DNA of 64,000 bases, taken from contig NC_037603.1 in the NCBI RefSeq assembly GCF_003073045.1, forward strand, positions 12,096,192-12,160,191, in the 5' to 3' direction. Shown here in pieces: positions 26,201-39,273 of this stretch (its first letter is position 1; each line of letters starts with the position of its first letter). Position numbers and translations under genes: made by a program. This DNA is from Pomacea canaliculata. Its lineage: Eukaryota > Mollusca > Gastropoda > Architaenioglossa > Ampullariidae. Under the pieces are notes generated by a model that was given only the letters and a program-made list of their open reading frames with translations, did not search any database and was not told the origin of the DNA.

Positions 26201-29200
26201 GGGTACTCAGTAAAGAAGCAATTAAAATATTTGATACTGATGCAGTCCACAATGGTACGCATGTCACGCTGGTCGGTACATGCTTTCCTTTTCTCCCCGC
26301 TCTCTTAACAACACTAAATATGCACATTAAAGGCTAAGTTAGAGGGACTCCTATCTGACGCAATTTAAGTTTACATTGGACCAATTCACCTTCTGACTTG
26401 GGACAGTCTGTATGCATGAGCAAGTGTGATTTATTTATTTCAGCGCAGTATGCTAATGTTGTTCCTCTGCTAATACAATATATAGTCACTTGTTTGAAAT
26501 TAAACAATTAAAAGTCATTGTTATTTTATTCAAAACTTTTTACAGAAGTGGTAGAGAGACTGTCTAACCTTTAGAAGTCTTGCTGGAGTGACAGGCATTC
26601 TTTGGCAAAAACTACTGATGTTGCTTGTAGTATTGCCACTCATCTCATGTAGTGCTGAAATAAAATAAAACAGTCACTTGCATTACTTTTTCTGCTGTTG
26701 TTGTTGTCTCATGTTGTGCTGTGACAAAACCATGGATATTAGTGTTAGTGTTGCCAATCATACTATCAATGACAAAAATTACAGGTATATTGTACACATT
26801 TAAAATATTTTTTTCATTCTTCTCTTAAACAGAAGCTCTAAGAGAGGGGGGAGGGGCAGCTGCCCCTTTAAAAATAATACTGAGGACGCAAGAATGTGAA
26901 AGTCATACACTGTCAGCAGAGAGTCCCCCCAACTTTCATAGCCGAGCTTCTCCCTACGCCACTGTTCAACAGACTAAATCATCTCAGTTCAAGAAATCAT
27001 TACCTGAGTGTTTTGTGTACAGGATGAGGATGGCAAGAACAAGCCTGTACAAAACTTTGATTCCTTCCATCAGGTAGCTATCTGTTGCTATCACCTGAAA
27101 TTATTTAAAGAACCAGACTGCATTCAAAACTTCTAGGCAATAACACTGATAAATAGTCAAACTACTTTTTAATTGTCTACAGAGAACAGTCACACAGTTA
27201 ATCATGCTAAGATGCTCTCTAAGATGCATCAGTTGTACACTATGTTTTCCACATGCACAACAGCTTGCTTAGGTTTTTACCTGAATGTTGTACATGAACA
27301 ATAAATCTTTTATCTCTAAACAACCTAGTTTAGGGAAAATCAAACAAAAGGACATCAATTCAAACAAAAATCTTTTTGTATTTTGCAAATACGCAACATA
27401 CCAGGTGTGGAAATGGCAGGTCCCTATAAATCCACCACAACCAATTATCAAAGACAGCATCTATATTTTTGCTGGTTCGCACAAGTTTCACATAAGCTGA
27501 TTTCTGAAAAACAAACAATCCTTCAGGAGCTGTAAGACACAACCATACTAAAATTAACTCAAAAATGTAAATACTCATATAACTACAGAACTGAACATTC
27601 TCCTGACATACTTTCTGCAAGTACAAATCATGAACTGTTGCACTAAATTCGTTAAGTTGATTAGTTGGTTTAGACTTGATTGCATTAATAAACCCAGTAT
27701 ATCCTGCTAATCAAGCAGGTAACTCTGCTTTAAACTAATGGGATCACAGCATGAGCTACTGACTTTTTTTTTAAAAAAAAAGTATTCAGTCATTATTACT
27801 TCAAGGCGGCCATTTATACTACCCTTACAAGCATGGCCTCCGTACCAGCATGTTTAGATGCTTGAGACATCAGATTCACATGTCTATGAAATGACTCCTG
27901 CTATTGACTATAGTTCAGTGGTGCCCAACCTTTTCTCGCCCAAGGGCCACAATGGACAAGATACAAAATCTCACAAGCCAGAACATGGCAGTTTTGCAAG
28001 AATCATGACATCAAAAATGAAATTATGTTGAGTCCGGTTAAAATGAGGATAGGCTGGGCAACCCCTGTGTTAGTTGATACCTGACCTTTGACCCCTTTCA
28101 CTTGATGCAATAGCGGTCAGCAATGGGTATTAAAAATTTTAAGGTAATTTGATAAGTGAAGCATGCTTATGATCCACTTGTATGCATGTTGCATATATGT
28201 TTTAGACTTGGAATGATCATGTTTGGAGTGCAGCTGTCAGGAGTCATGCACTCCCTATGTCAAAGTTTTCAATCCCATTTAACCTTTATCAATGTGTAGG
28301 TAAGATATTAAACAGGAGACATAATAATAAAACTGTTTGAATTGGAGTATAAACAGATTAGTAAGAGATATTAAAGATAAAAATGGAACTTACAATAATC
28401 TAGTCATATAAATCTTATTGATAGAAAGAGGTTATCTTTTTATTTTTTATGGATTCACAGAGAATTTCGCTTCTCCATACTCACTGCATATTTTTTGGTC
28501 AAATCACGAAGCACAAACTTTGTTGCTTCAAATGCAACCTTCGTCTGAGTCAGGTATAACGGTCGCTTGCTTGACAGAAGAGTAGATATGCAGCTGAAAC
28601 AAGTAGGACTGTCCACATAGTGCAGAAACAGGCTAATGAGAGGCAGCAAGGCAGGACTGTATGTTATGTCTGGCGACAGCTGAGAAATGACGGCCAGAAT
28701 TTTCCGTGCAGTTCTAGCCCCTTCAGGGGTCAGATAGTGTCTTGGTTGTTCATCCCCTTGAGAGATATGGGTTTGCTGAAGCCATTCTGGCAATGGAATA
28801 TTTTCTTCATCGTCTGGAACAGAAAAAAAGCCCAGTCAGTCAAGAGTCAATTAACTATGTAGACCTCAACTTCTAAAACTATGTCAAAATGATATGGATA
28901 AAAATATTAAAACTGACCTTTGCCTCAAACCTACCAACTAATTTACACTGAAACAATATCTGTTGAACTGAGCAAGCAGATTACAATTGCAGAATTAGTT
29001 ATACAAAGATTAATTCTATACATATATATATAAGTACTTGACTAAACAAACAGAATAATAACTTTTTTAGCAACTTCTCCAAGCTGCATTTTCCAACTAC
29101 CTATTGAACTAAAATACGTATTATAAATAGTTATGATATTTCTTACTGTCAGTTTTGTAACTTGTGTTAATTTCTGCTTCTCTAGACCAGTTAATGCAAT

Positions 29201-30300
29201 GTGTTACCATTCTCCCCACCACCCCATCCCCAAATAGATATTTTCAAAAATTAACAGAGTTGTTAATTTCTTATTAATAATTTTGGGGGGAGTGAAATAT
29301 GAATATTTTGTGTATGTACCTGTGATTGTGAATAAGACCTTACCGACTTTCAGCTGACATCACAAGTGCAGCACAGCCACTACCAATTCATGCATGCACA
29401 AAATTCCAGTGTCAAAGTCTAAGGACACATGTGAGAAAAAACTTAAGAAGAAAAATATACTGACAATTCTCTTTACAAACCTCCAAACATTTCCTTTTCC
29501 AGTTCTATGAAAACACTGGCTCCCTGGAACCGATGGAAAGTTTCACAAAGGAGTTTCCAAATGTTCTGCCGTATTTGTCCATTGACTGGCCAACAAGCTC
29601 GCCGAAGGCGTTTTTTCAAGCGTTTTCTCTCCGCCACTGGTAGCAGAGATTGCAGCTCCCTTTGCTGATTTAAGTCCTGATCTGATCCAGCCTGCCAAGA
29701 ATCTTTGCATTCTAAACAGAGACGACTATAGTCTACAAACACTGAGAAAGGGGGTGAGACTGAAGCACACTGATTGTTCTCACCAGCTGTCAGATCTGAA
29801 TGTTCATGATTTTCAAGTATGTTTCCCAAAGCAACATTTTCAGTTACTCCATCTTTGGTTGCACAAAGAATGTGTGCTTCCTCTGTGACTTCAGGGGACA
29901 CAAAACTTTCTTCTTCACCCATGCTCTTCCGGGGTGATATAGAAGACTTTTCTGCCTTGGCACTCTCTTCAGAATTTGTAGCATTTTCTGAGTATTTTTC
30001 AGATGAAGAAGTACATGGTGTGTCAGAACTAGAGAAATCTTCTAACATAGATAATGAGATACCATCTATGTCTGTTTCATCACTAAGGAGATTTCCATCT
30101 GACAGAAGTATGCTGGTGTGCGAGGACTCTGGAGTGGGTTTGAGTTTTTCCTTAGTCTGTTCTGCCGACAACTTCTCTTCCATGCCTACACCCATAGCTG
30201 TACTTGCTGTCACAGATTGCTTGTTGGAATTCAAGGCAATTGTGGTGTTAGACTTAGTTTTTGTGGTTTGAGCATCAGATTCTGCATTATTTGGATGCAT
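20274..30300 (-). CDS. TBC1D24: TBC1D24/Skywalker-like TBC-TLDc domain protein, nine coding exons
   Basis: Predicted vesicle-trafficking regulator with a TBC (Rab-GAP-like) and a TLDc domain. In known relatives it acts with Rab35/ARF6 at synaptic vesicles and in oxidative-stress resistance. Coding exons in transcript order: 30300-29481, 28813-28485, 27503-27402, 27094-27004, 26654-26569, 22639-22427, 21975-21817, 21192-20984, 20412-20274. All phases agree; total 715 residues. The TBC region runs from about residue 225 (LLPVAERKRLKKRL) to 480 and includes PDITYSPALLPL, FDNWLWWIYRDLPFPHL and EGIKVLYRLVLAIL. The TLDc domain fills about 540-715: PTRFSIMQPVLLFTSAEHG, YFGTGETFLF, KYEWVGI, LAGDNSCLTIGGG and terminal VFGFQD. 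Residues 1-220 are a polar Ser/Thr/Glu-rich, probably disordered extension; human TBC1D24 is only about 560 residues. The frame is open for at least ten codons before ATG 30300, and an acceptor (CTTTAG) lies near 30333, so a 5' exon is likely. Intron 5 is 3.8 kb. Confidence 0.94.
22098..22146 (+). mobile_element. Short LINE 3'-tail remnant
   Basis: The segment reads GCAGATTAATAAAGTTG followed by (TATTG)n. An AATAAAGTTG end followed by a pentamer microsatellite is typical of non-LTR retrotransposon 3' termini. No coding part remains. It lies in intron 6 of the TBC1D24-like gene, antisense to it. Confidence 0.4.
22971..23055 (-). promoter_or_regulatory. Candidate internal promoter with CRE and two CCAAT boxes
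   Basis: This patch is richer in CpG than the surrounding intron. It holds TGACGTAA (22971-22978) and two ATTGG motifs (22990-22994, 23051-23055), which read as CCAAT on the minus strand. The next minus-strand exon of the TBC1D24-like gene starts about 330 bp downstream, at 22639. A transcript starting here would carry mainly the linker and TLDc domain. This rests on motifs only; no TATA or initiator was established. Confidence 0.3.
25415..25571 (-). mobile_element. tRNA-derived SINE, family 1, copy 2
   Basis: On the minus strand it starts CAGTCTGGTGGGGCAACGG, like a pol III A box region. A B-box-like GGGTTCAGATCTCG follows, then the family body with CTGGCTGCCTTGCTGGCTC and the end GTGTAAAACACC. 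It is one of the better preserved copies, in intron 5 of the TBC1D24-like gene, where the A and B boxes are still readable. Confidence 0.85.
27916..28067. mobile_element. Small hAT-like non-autonomous element (MITE)
   Basis: The left end CAGTGGTGCCCAACC and the right end GGCTGGGCAACCCCTG form imperfect terminal inverted repeats of hAT/Charlie type. The 152-bp unit is flanked by related 8-mers, CTATAGTT and TGTTAGTT, which match at 5 of 8 positions and may be a worn target duplication. It lies in intron 2 of the TBC1D24-like gene and has no coding capacity. Confidence 0.55.
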
Positions 30301-30846
30301 GGTAGCATTTCTAAAGTTTCCAGATGCACTAGCTAAAGAGAACTATTGCACAGACCACACCCATTTTCAAATGTTATGACACAGGCAAAATCCAAACTGT
30401 GGCCACACTTTTCAATTCATATCACAAGTTCATGGCATCCTGCACTGCAAAAAAAAAGCAAGATCTTAAATACTTTATATCTCTCGGAGGTTCCTTGTTA
30501 AGTCTTTAAAACTTTAAATAGCAAAACCTGAGTTAAAAGCAACCAGTTTCTTAATTTAGATTAAGAACTAGTTAATCTTTAATAAAGACAAAAATACCTA
30601 TTTCAAATAGAAAGAAAAATATGCACCTCTTTACACTAAGGTTGAGAAGTGGTTCCTTATTATTCAAGAAAGGTTTGATTCTGAGACTTTTATTTCAAAA
30701 AGAATAAAATTCTAGTAAAAGTTTTTAACACTTCTAAAACCAACTCTAAGTTTAACCAAACCCACTACTATGCTAAATCTCTATCTCAACTCTAAACCTC
30801 AAACAAAATACTCAAACTGATCATGCATTAGTGCTGACCTCTGCAC

Positions 30847-30930
30847 GTGGTATCTGTTTACAGGCTGGCTGCTTGCCGTAATATAGCCTTAGCTGCTGAC
30901 ACGGCGTAAAACACCAATTCCCCCCAGTGT
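30847..30930 (+). mobile_element. tRNA-derived SINE, family 1, copy 3 (3' part only)
   Basis: It carries GTGGTATCTGTTTACAGGC, GGCTGGCTGC and the end GCGTAAAACACCA, matching the 3' half of the copy at 48655-48845 in the same orientation. The tRNA-like head is missing, so this is a truncated copy. Confidence 0.75.
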
Positions 30931-33824
30931 TACACACGCACTTAGAGAGACAAAAGTTTTAAAGAACTTGACCAACTGTGACAAATCTATTGTGAAAGGG
31001 AGGAAGATGATATTATGTAAAGGTTTCATACATGTATACATCTTCTACAACTAGTTTATAAGCTATGAAAAAAGACCTTAAACATCCTACGTCACTTTAT
31101 ATGTGTATCTCAAGACACAATGTCAGGGAAGACTTCTAAATCAGGGCCCACAATCCCTTTCAAGCCCCTAAGTTCCCACCAACTGTCACCATGAAAAACG
31201 GGAAGGGACAGGGTTCAAGAAGCAGTGGAGAGTGCCTCACAGATTACACTTTTACAGGACCAAAACACCTAAACAACCGGGGTGACATCATCACAAGTAC
31301 GTTGTACATCAAATGTACTTGATATACAAGTACTTTGTGGAGATCATATTTAATTTAATACACCTATTAGCCATTTGTTCTGAAACATAATATAGCCCTT
31401 TTTATCTGTTAATCCTCGTTTAAGCTAAATGCCACAAATAAACTGCAATATTGATCATTTTAAAGAAATTATGAACTACAGCATACTTCACCTCATTAGT
31501 TTATTTCCAGCTTTCCAATAAACCCATAATTCACTCTCTCTCTGTCTTTACACACACACACATAATGTACTAAGAATATTTAAGAGATGTAATATGTCAT
31601 TATATGAATGTAATATACTATTTCATTTGATTCCCAGTGCTTTCTTTAGAAGGAATGTTTCAATAAAGTTTTTTTCCAACCCCTTGTGTATCTCCTAAAA
31701 GATGTGCTGATAAACTTTTCTTTACTTAATAACTAATGTCACTAAGCACACAGCTTCTGACAGCAAGCATTTAAGCATTGTAATAAGTATAAAACTGCAC
31801 TGCTCTGATTGTGCAAATATTCTACATGGACACATACAGCATACAAACAGTAAAAAAAATAGATGACGGCTCAAATGTCACAGTGACTTTTATTTAGCTG
31901 ACTGCTCTTGCACACCTCATTATGACAAAACCTTAATGCTGTTTGCTTTTAGACACTTCAATTCCAAAAACAGTTATGTTGCTGGTACACTAGAATTTTC
32001 TGGAATGTTTTTCAATTACGCCAGAGAAAACATACCTATTATAAATTTTGAAAAGAAAAAGCACTGCGCTAAATACACATAGGCCTCTCAAGCTATACAA
32101 AGATTATTTTCTTAGGATAAAGTTCAGTAGAACACACACTGTCAGTTCTTCCCCATGGGTTTAACACAAGCCTGTCATATCCTGTTTGTATTCAACCTTT
32201 CACTATGTTACTGGCAACAGCTTTCACACTACTATTTAAGAGGAATAAACAGAATACATACATCTTACGGGATTCAAAAGAATTGTTGTTAACTATAAAA
32301 GAAATTTCTATACATTTCCTTTAATATGCCACCATTATTTTCCATTCTCTTCAGGTCACTTAAATTCAGATTTATTTTATGACAGATTATATGGCTTCAG
32401 CTAGATTAAGAAGTAAACAGAAAGAAACTGTGCATAAGAAGGGGAGGGAGGCACAAGTGAGCACTTTTAAAGAAGCTGCTAATATTTGTAGCCTTTGTCA
32501 TTTTATTAATATGTGTTAGAAGCTGTTAATGTTTATAAACTTTTTCAGGATATTACTTTATTATATATTAGCAGTTGCTACGTTTGTAACTTTTTTGGGT
32601 ATTTTTATACCATGGCAACTTAAAAATCAAAATTACATTTACAAGGATCAAATAATTTGATCCAATTTAATAACTTTTTTTAGATATCTGGGGTTATCTT
32701 TGGGGTAAATTGTTACTCATTAAGTTGTGCATATAGGAGCAAAGATGTGTGTGGGCATCTACACAGATCACTTGTATCAATACATTCATGTATGCATACA
32801 TCTTAAATATGCAATTTTGATCAGTCTACGAAAATGTAACTTTTTTTCCAATGCATTCTATAAACAACATCAATTTAGCTTCACGACAAATAAATAGGTG
32901 CTTATGTTTTCTTGCATAAAGGTTTATGCAAATAACTGCATCCATTCAATTTAAAAAAGGGTGGGTTGTAAAAATATATAAAAGTGTATGCTGAAAAATT
33001 ATCCATGATAAATGTTGACAAATATACTGTATTTTCTCACATTTTTTAAAAATGTCTAGCTACGTGGTAATGCTTCTAAACTGCCACATAAACTTTCCTA
33101 AACATTTATGAAGCCCTCTAAATTTTTCCTGAACTGAAGATAATAATAATAGGCTGATAAGTTGCTTAGAAATATGTGTCTTGTATTTCAAATGGTAGAG
33201 AGAAAATAACCTGTGAATTTTGCCTGCCCAAAACAATAAACAGCTAATCATGGGATATGTAATTATAGTCATTTTATTAATAAAAATATATGCATATAAG
33301 TTAAATACGCTCACGTTTTACAAAGGCGTTTAGTTTTGGGCGTCCTGTCAACCTCAGCATTTGTACCCCTGGGCCCTAGTGAGGTCGGGACCTATCTGAT
33401 CAACATAAATTTCTACACCCACCCCGGTCTTAAGTTTGGGGCAGATTTCCAAATTGATATGTGGTATTGTTAATACGAAGCTCACAGTGTAATTACAGAA
33501 AATCATCAGCGTTTTGTGTTTTTGTTAAAAAAGAGCACACTATCAACACTAAAACATGACTAAAACACAGGCTGGGCCATTAGCCGAAAGAATCGTCTGC
33601 AACATGTCAGTGAAGATATTACAATGCTCGAATGCATAATGTTCTTAAATTAAGTCTAAAAATAATAATAACAGGCAAATAAAAAACTTTCTCACTGACC
33701 TGATTATGTTTTTAAGTATGGCGAACAATATACAGTCCTTGGTTGAGAATGCAACTATCCATTAATAACGCGAAGGGTGTAAAAACATTGTAAACACCAC
33801 ACACCTTCACCCGTGAACAGCCCA

Positions 33825-33834
33825 TCTCGCGAGA
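33825..33834. promoter_or_regulatory. TCTCGCGAGA palindromic promoter element
   Basis: An exact match to the TCTCGCGAGA palindrome, known as a BANP-bound core element of CpG-type promoters in vertebrates. It lies 3.5 kb upstream of the TBC1D24-like ATG, within a CpG-richer patch. On the minus strand a GTGAAG donor-like site follows about 20 bp later. A near match (TCTCGCGAGC) lies at 35177-35186. Whether it drives this gene is inference. Confidence 0.4.
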
Positions 33835-36800
33835 CTGCGCGAGTGTTGTTGACATTTTTAAAGACATAATCTTAATGAGGACAAGCCATATGAGAATGTC
33901 GCCATATGCTGTTCCTTCCGACGTTTCTAAGGAATCCAAAGTGGACGAAAATTTGAAATGTAATTATTATGACTTTTGAGCTTGTGTACAAATGTATACT
34001 TGCGGATTCTTTTTCTCCTGCGGTAGGATATCGCCATTTTAATTGCTTCTGCTTGACACCAAAATGCTACAGAGATTTTTGCACTGACAGGCTACTAGTC
34101 TCTACAATAATAAACCATCGATATAATGATTGACATCAGTTAAACCGAGCTTGTGAAACATCTTTTTATCTAGAATACGCTTCCATAGGGGTGTATATAT
34201 CTACACACATACAGTGTGCACGTCAATACGTTTGTGGGATATACGAATATTTATACGTATGCTTTTATTTATTTTGATTTACATGAATTCTAATTATAGA
34301 ACTAGTCCTTTTTGAAATACTGTAAAGTTCAATTAAATCTCAGTTTTCATTCCTTTCCTCTTTCGTCAATCATGTAAACGGTTGTCGGGATAAGCTAACG
34401 TGTTTTTCTGTTAACAACAACAAAAATAATAATAATAATAATAAAATTACAGCAGTCCCGCGCAAAATTCAGTAGATTCTGTTCAGAGATTCTGCTCAAG
34501 CTTAGACCTTTCTTGCAAATTGATTTTAAGTTCGAAAGTCCAGTATTACGTCTGTCATGTCAATTCTGTTGAAGAATAACGTTGAACATGTGTACAACAT
34601 TAAGACAAAATCCTTATTCTTTTTTTTTTCCACTGACTTTTGTTCAGGCCTGTTTCCTTCTAGAGCACTGTATATGTGCATCGAGAAACCCTCGATCGCC
34701 TTGTCTCAGAGGGATAAAGTTCTTCTTCCATCATGTGACATGAGGCTGGTCTCGTTTCCGCGTATTGCAGACTGACTCGCGGCAGCTTTGTCTGATGACG
34801 TGTGGAGGCCATGTGGGCGGTGTGAAATACAATAGGCGGATCACTCCGTGCGGTCTACTCACCAGGCACAACCCATCCGTGCCAGTACATGCGAGGTACT
34901 TGATATGAACATCGTACCTGCTCGATCAACGACCGACAGCTTTTTTTTTTTTTTTATTTCCTCTTTTCGGTGAAGAGCAAGATCTATCCGATTTCATGCA
35001 CACCTTTTCATCTCATCAAAATTTCTCGTAGCTTTGTGCATATTATTCGGGCGTCACCAGCCACCATACGTTCTTCTTAACCTTTCCCAACCCCTCTTGA
35101 TCATGTATGCGCCTACACATCTACATGCACATTTCATAAACTCACCAGCACAATGCCTCCTGCACGTTTCCACAACTCTCGCGAGCGAGCGCGCTTAGAC
35201 ATACGCGAATATGCTTATTATTTTTGTAGGCGATAGTTCAATGGCTTCGAAGCATTTCCATAAAATCTTTCCTGTAATACTTCCCGGATAATGTTCATAT
35301 TTTTCCGGTTTCTTTATTAATTTACACACGTTCGTCAAGACTGTGTGGGTTTATGTGGATTGTGGTGTTTGGCTTTGCTCAGATTATTATTTACGCGCCT
35401 TGCATACTCTTTCCAGGATACATACATGTTAAGTCTGTAGAAACAATTATATGTCTCAACATGAGAAGTCAACTTTTATATATCGAGCTAGATCACTGAA
35501 AGATACGTGTATTACAAGTCGTTTCGCCACCAGCAGTATTTTTATTCCCTCCAGGATGTCATGCATTTTTAATGTCCTGTAAGTACTTGACTCAGCGTGT
35601 AGCATTGTTGCGGCCTTAACATACAAGAAGGTATACACTTGTCATTGTAACAGTCGTTGATGAGCTGGAGCTATGCTTTCATGGAAGGTTATTAGATCAA
35701 GCAAGCTGTGCCGTTTTATTGGCACATGCATACCTTGTTTCACCTGGCCTTTTGTGCCCAAAACAGCGTCAGTTGATGATAGCATATCGGGTATCTTGCC
35801 AGAGGGCGGTGCATAGCTGAGGAGCTAGCGTGGAGATTTCAGTGCCAGAATCGGCGATCCACGGTGACATTTTATATCACAAACAAGCAGTTTCTGTCGT
35901 CATTGCGCATTAGGTAGTCTGGAGATATAGTCTTTCTAAGAGTTCTGTTCGCTCCATCCACCCTTGTTATTTCTATGTGTGGTTACAATGACGGCCAAGC
36001 ACATTTACCGTGGGTGTGCACCTCTCACAGACACGAAAGGGAGTGAGATCACGGACGTGTATAGGTGGATTGCTGTAGTTCTCCCTTCTAGTCTCGGAAT
36101 GTGAATAAACCGGAAGCTTTGTACACTCCTGCCTCGTTTTAGTAGTTCACTGAAAAAAATCGTCTGCAAGCAGTCCAGTGATACAAGTTCGTGGTGAGAT
36201 GGCCAGTCTTTCAGTAAACAATATACACGAGCAAGTCCTAACATTGTGTGCTGTATATATTTGTTATAAGATGCTGATTTCATTAAAAATATAACGGGCG
36301 AATTCATAACACTATATGCGTCATCGACAGTGAATGGTTACAATGTTTTGATGCATGTGCTCGACCTGACCTGACCTCGAAATCTCACTAGTGTCTTATT
36401 TACTAGACCTTCGCACTATGCTTAGAACCACTATGCTTGTTGGAAAGAAACGGGACCAAGAACAGAAGCGAAGGCTATAAGAATAAAACTGACTTACAGT
36501 CAGACTGTGAAAGTAGTCTATGCGTTCAGAATATGCATGAGGCAGACTTCTACCACCCCCGCCCTGACCGGGAGGGGCGACTCGGGGGTGGGGGGGGGAA
36601 ACAGGAGTGATCAAGGGTTTCAAGTCGACACGGCTCAGGTGACACCCCACGGTGCACTGTTAAATAAAAATGTAGTTACCTGCTTGAATTACGACTGTGA
36701 TCTTTCTACGGGTGTGGTTGTTAAGGTGACATGCGATGGTGGACCATTTTAGCGTCGACTCCTGGGGCTTTAGCCATCGATTTGTCGCGACATCTTTGGG

Positions 36801-38770
36801 CGAAGGACGGTCACAGCTTGTGGTCGATGTTGTCGACACGATGACTGAGTTATGTGAAAAATCTCTACGTCCTTTGGCGTGATTATCACTTTGAATGACT
36901 TATGATAGTGTGTACGCGAATAGGTACCTGATGGCTCGGACGTCTGTATGGATAGGAGAGAAAAGAGAATATGTATGATAGCGTGAAAAACAAAGAGAAC
37001 AGCTAATTTGATCGAGGACTTGTTTTCCTGCAAGGAAACAATCTCAATATATATGCACGAATTTGACTAACAATTTCTCCCCATCCCCTCCCTCCTGCGT
37101 CCTACAAAATGTCACCTTGTCTAGAGTTACTTCCTTGCGCTGCCATGAGTACAGAATCCCCCTCCTCTTTCTTTCCCTCTCTCTTGTATGTCTTGCGTGA
37201 TTGCACTATAACGAGTTAATTTTATTTTTCGCACTCCACATGGTTTATAAGGATGTTAATAATAGTTGTTTACTTCACCCTTGAAATAGGATCAGGCCTA
37301 CTTAATAAAAGTCTCTTTCTGTGTTTGAGGGAGAAAGAGAATACAGGGGTGGGTAGGGATTGTCAGAACAGTTTTGTGGTCCGCATATTTAGGAGGGTGT
37401 AAACGTAGATGTAATTTCTTATTTCCTTTGCAAGTAGACCTGCATTATAGGGAGGGAGAAAAGATACAGATGACAGGAAAGTAGACAGCGTATTTCTGTA
37501 TAAATAGACATTTGCAGGTGATCTTTGTCGTGTAAAACCTATCACACCGAGGGCTCCAGCATCGAGTAGCGTTGTTGAACACCACCCACACACATCCTAA
37601 CTCCTACTCACCCCCCTCAAATTGTGATCTCATGTACGCCCGAGGGTTTTATTTCCCTGCTGACAGTGCACATCCAACTGTTCATGTTCGACTTCCGCGA
37701 GCAGGATGCTTCAACTGACTGACTTTCGGTTGCGCGGGAGCCGTGGAGCGAAACAGGTCACGTGATCGCTGGTCAACTGAGACGTGTCTCCTCCGCCAAC
37801 TGTCTCTTCTTAAATTGTACTCATTAGCTGCACGTAGTCCAATGATTGCAATACAAATCAGACCATAATATCACTTTCACATTTATTTGAACTCGTTACA
37901 GTCAGGGTATCTTCTTGCTGTCTTCATTCCATCGCCGTCATTGTCATGATGATGATCTGCAGTTCTTTATCAAAAAGTTTTTTTTTCAACTCACCTCGCC
38001 AAATCTTACATACAATGTCTGCATAAACATGTCATCCATATGCTTTATACAAATGCCGAAGTTTCGATATCTCGCAATAATTGGTAGATGAATCCTCAGG
38101 AGTAAAAAACTCCATTTAAAGAACTGTTGTGGTACACGTTTACTTTCTGATAATTAGCTAAAGCTGAGCGCTGGATGCATGCGTCCCTTTCATTTTCGGG
38201 ATACATTCCTACAAACATGCATATAAAGAGGTCAATAACACAGATGTTTGTACATAAATAAGTTTCTATTGTGGAGACGCCAGTGAGGGGAGAAGCTGGG
38301 ATGTGTGCAAGTGTCATGATTTTGACCGCTTTCTGTCTATCAGTAATGTTTGTAAACATCTCGAAAGCAAAAGAACCACATTTGTGGAAATAATATCTTA
38401 AACTGGCTTTACTCCAGTCTTCAGATGAAGAAAGATGCTCCCACTAGATCTTTTAGTTGCCAAACGCTTTAAGTCGTGACTGAGATAATGATGGAAGGGA
38501 GACAAGAAGCATTTTTTTTAATGTGTAGTTCTCTCCCTTCAATGTCAGCCGAAGATGTGAAATAATAATAAAGGAAAAGACAGAATCAGTAATATTAACT
38601 ACAGAACATGCGTGCATATGACAGATTGAGACGGGTGTGTATGTGTGCAATGTGTGTATGAGTGACAGCGATAGATAATTTCATCAGTTCTAATTAAACA
38701 ACTTTTTAAAGAAACAGCTCAAGAAACAAGCCAAAAAGCGACGTGGGAATCAAAGAACAACAAGAAGCGA

Positions 38771-38776
38771 TTTATT
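38771..38776 (-). terminator. AATAAA polyadenylation signal after STRA6-like copy A
   Basis: AATAAA on the minus strand about 500 nt after the copy A stop codon, and the first canonical signal noted there. It gives a plausible 3' UTR length. Confidence 0.4.
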
Positions 38777-39273
38777 AAAATACAAACATTGCCACGACAA
38801 CGAATCATCGAGAACAAGACAGGTACAAAGAGTTATTTGACGATGACATCCCAGACAGACTGACGAACACACCTAGTGACACAGGATCAGATGGCAGTTT
38901 ATCACCTGGCAAAACGAGAGGTGACAGAGAGCATACTAATCAGTGAATCGTTCTCCATTAGCAAACGGTGTGCACTGTGTAAACTTTCAATTAAAGTAAC
39001 ATCGATTCTTTGCCAATACTTTTGTTTCACCTCAGTTCCTCCACACCACAAAAATTTTTATCATGCAAACTTTTCTATTGAAAGTATTTGGTTAAAAATG
39101 ACAACAAGTGTGACGATGACGACAACAACAACTGGAAGCCCCGCATCAGAGGGGACGCCATTTCTTCTCTACCGGATGTAGTAAATGTACTTTTCACATT
39201 TTAACTTCTTTTTACCATGACGTGAACGAGAGCAGACGACAATACTGACAGCGGGGTCGTGTTTACGTGGTTA

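Larger units (their letters stand above)
30301..39273. other. Non-coding interval: 5' flank of TBC1D24-like gene and 3' flank of STRA6-like copy A
   Basis: Nearly 9 kb without a recognised exon. It must contain the promoter and any 5' non-coding exon of the TBC1D24-like gene, plus the 3' UTR of the STRA6-like gene. One weak candidate 5' exon on the minus strand ends at 34863, followed by GTGAGT. CpG content rises around 33800-38000. Other contents are the SINE fragment at 30847, a TCTCGCGAGA element, (AAT)n near 34428-34443 and the overlapping half-sites at 36361-36378. Nothing else was identified. Confidence 0.6.

Noticed and set aside
26840-26965. Possible transposon end (GGGGCAGCTGCCCC and CTTCTCCCTACGCC)
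   Set aside because: The GC-rich palindrome resembles some DNA-transposon ends, but no matching opposite end or target duplication could be found.
29819-30271. 150-codon open frame on the plus strand
   Set aside because: It is antisense to the first coding exon of the TBC1D24-like gene, which continues in phase into the TBC exons. The plus frame has no family features.
36361-36378. Overlapping AGGTC half-sites (GACCTGACCTGACCTCG) as a retinoic acid response element
   Set aside because: The half-sites repeat every 5 bp and overlap, which is not a DR1, DR2 or DR5 arrangement, and the site is 3' of the STRA6-like genes. No proper DR element was found near either start.
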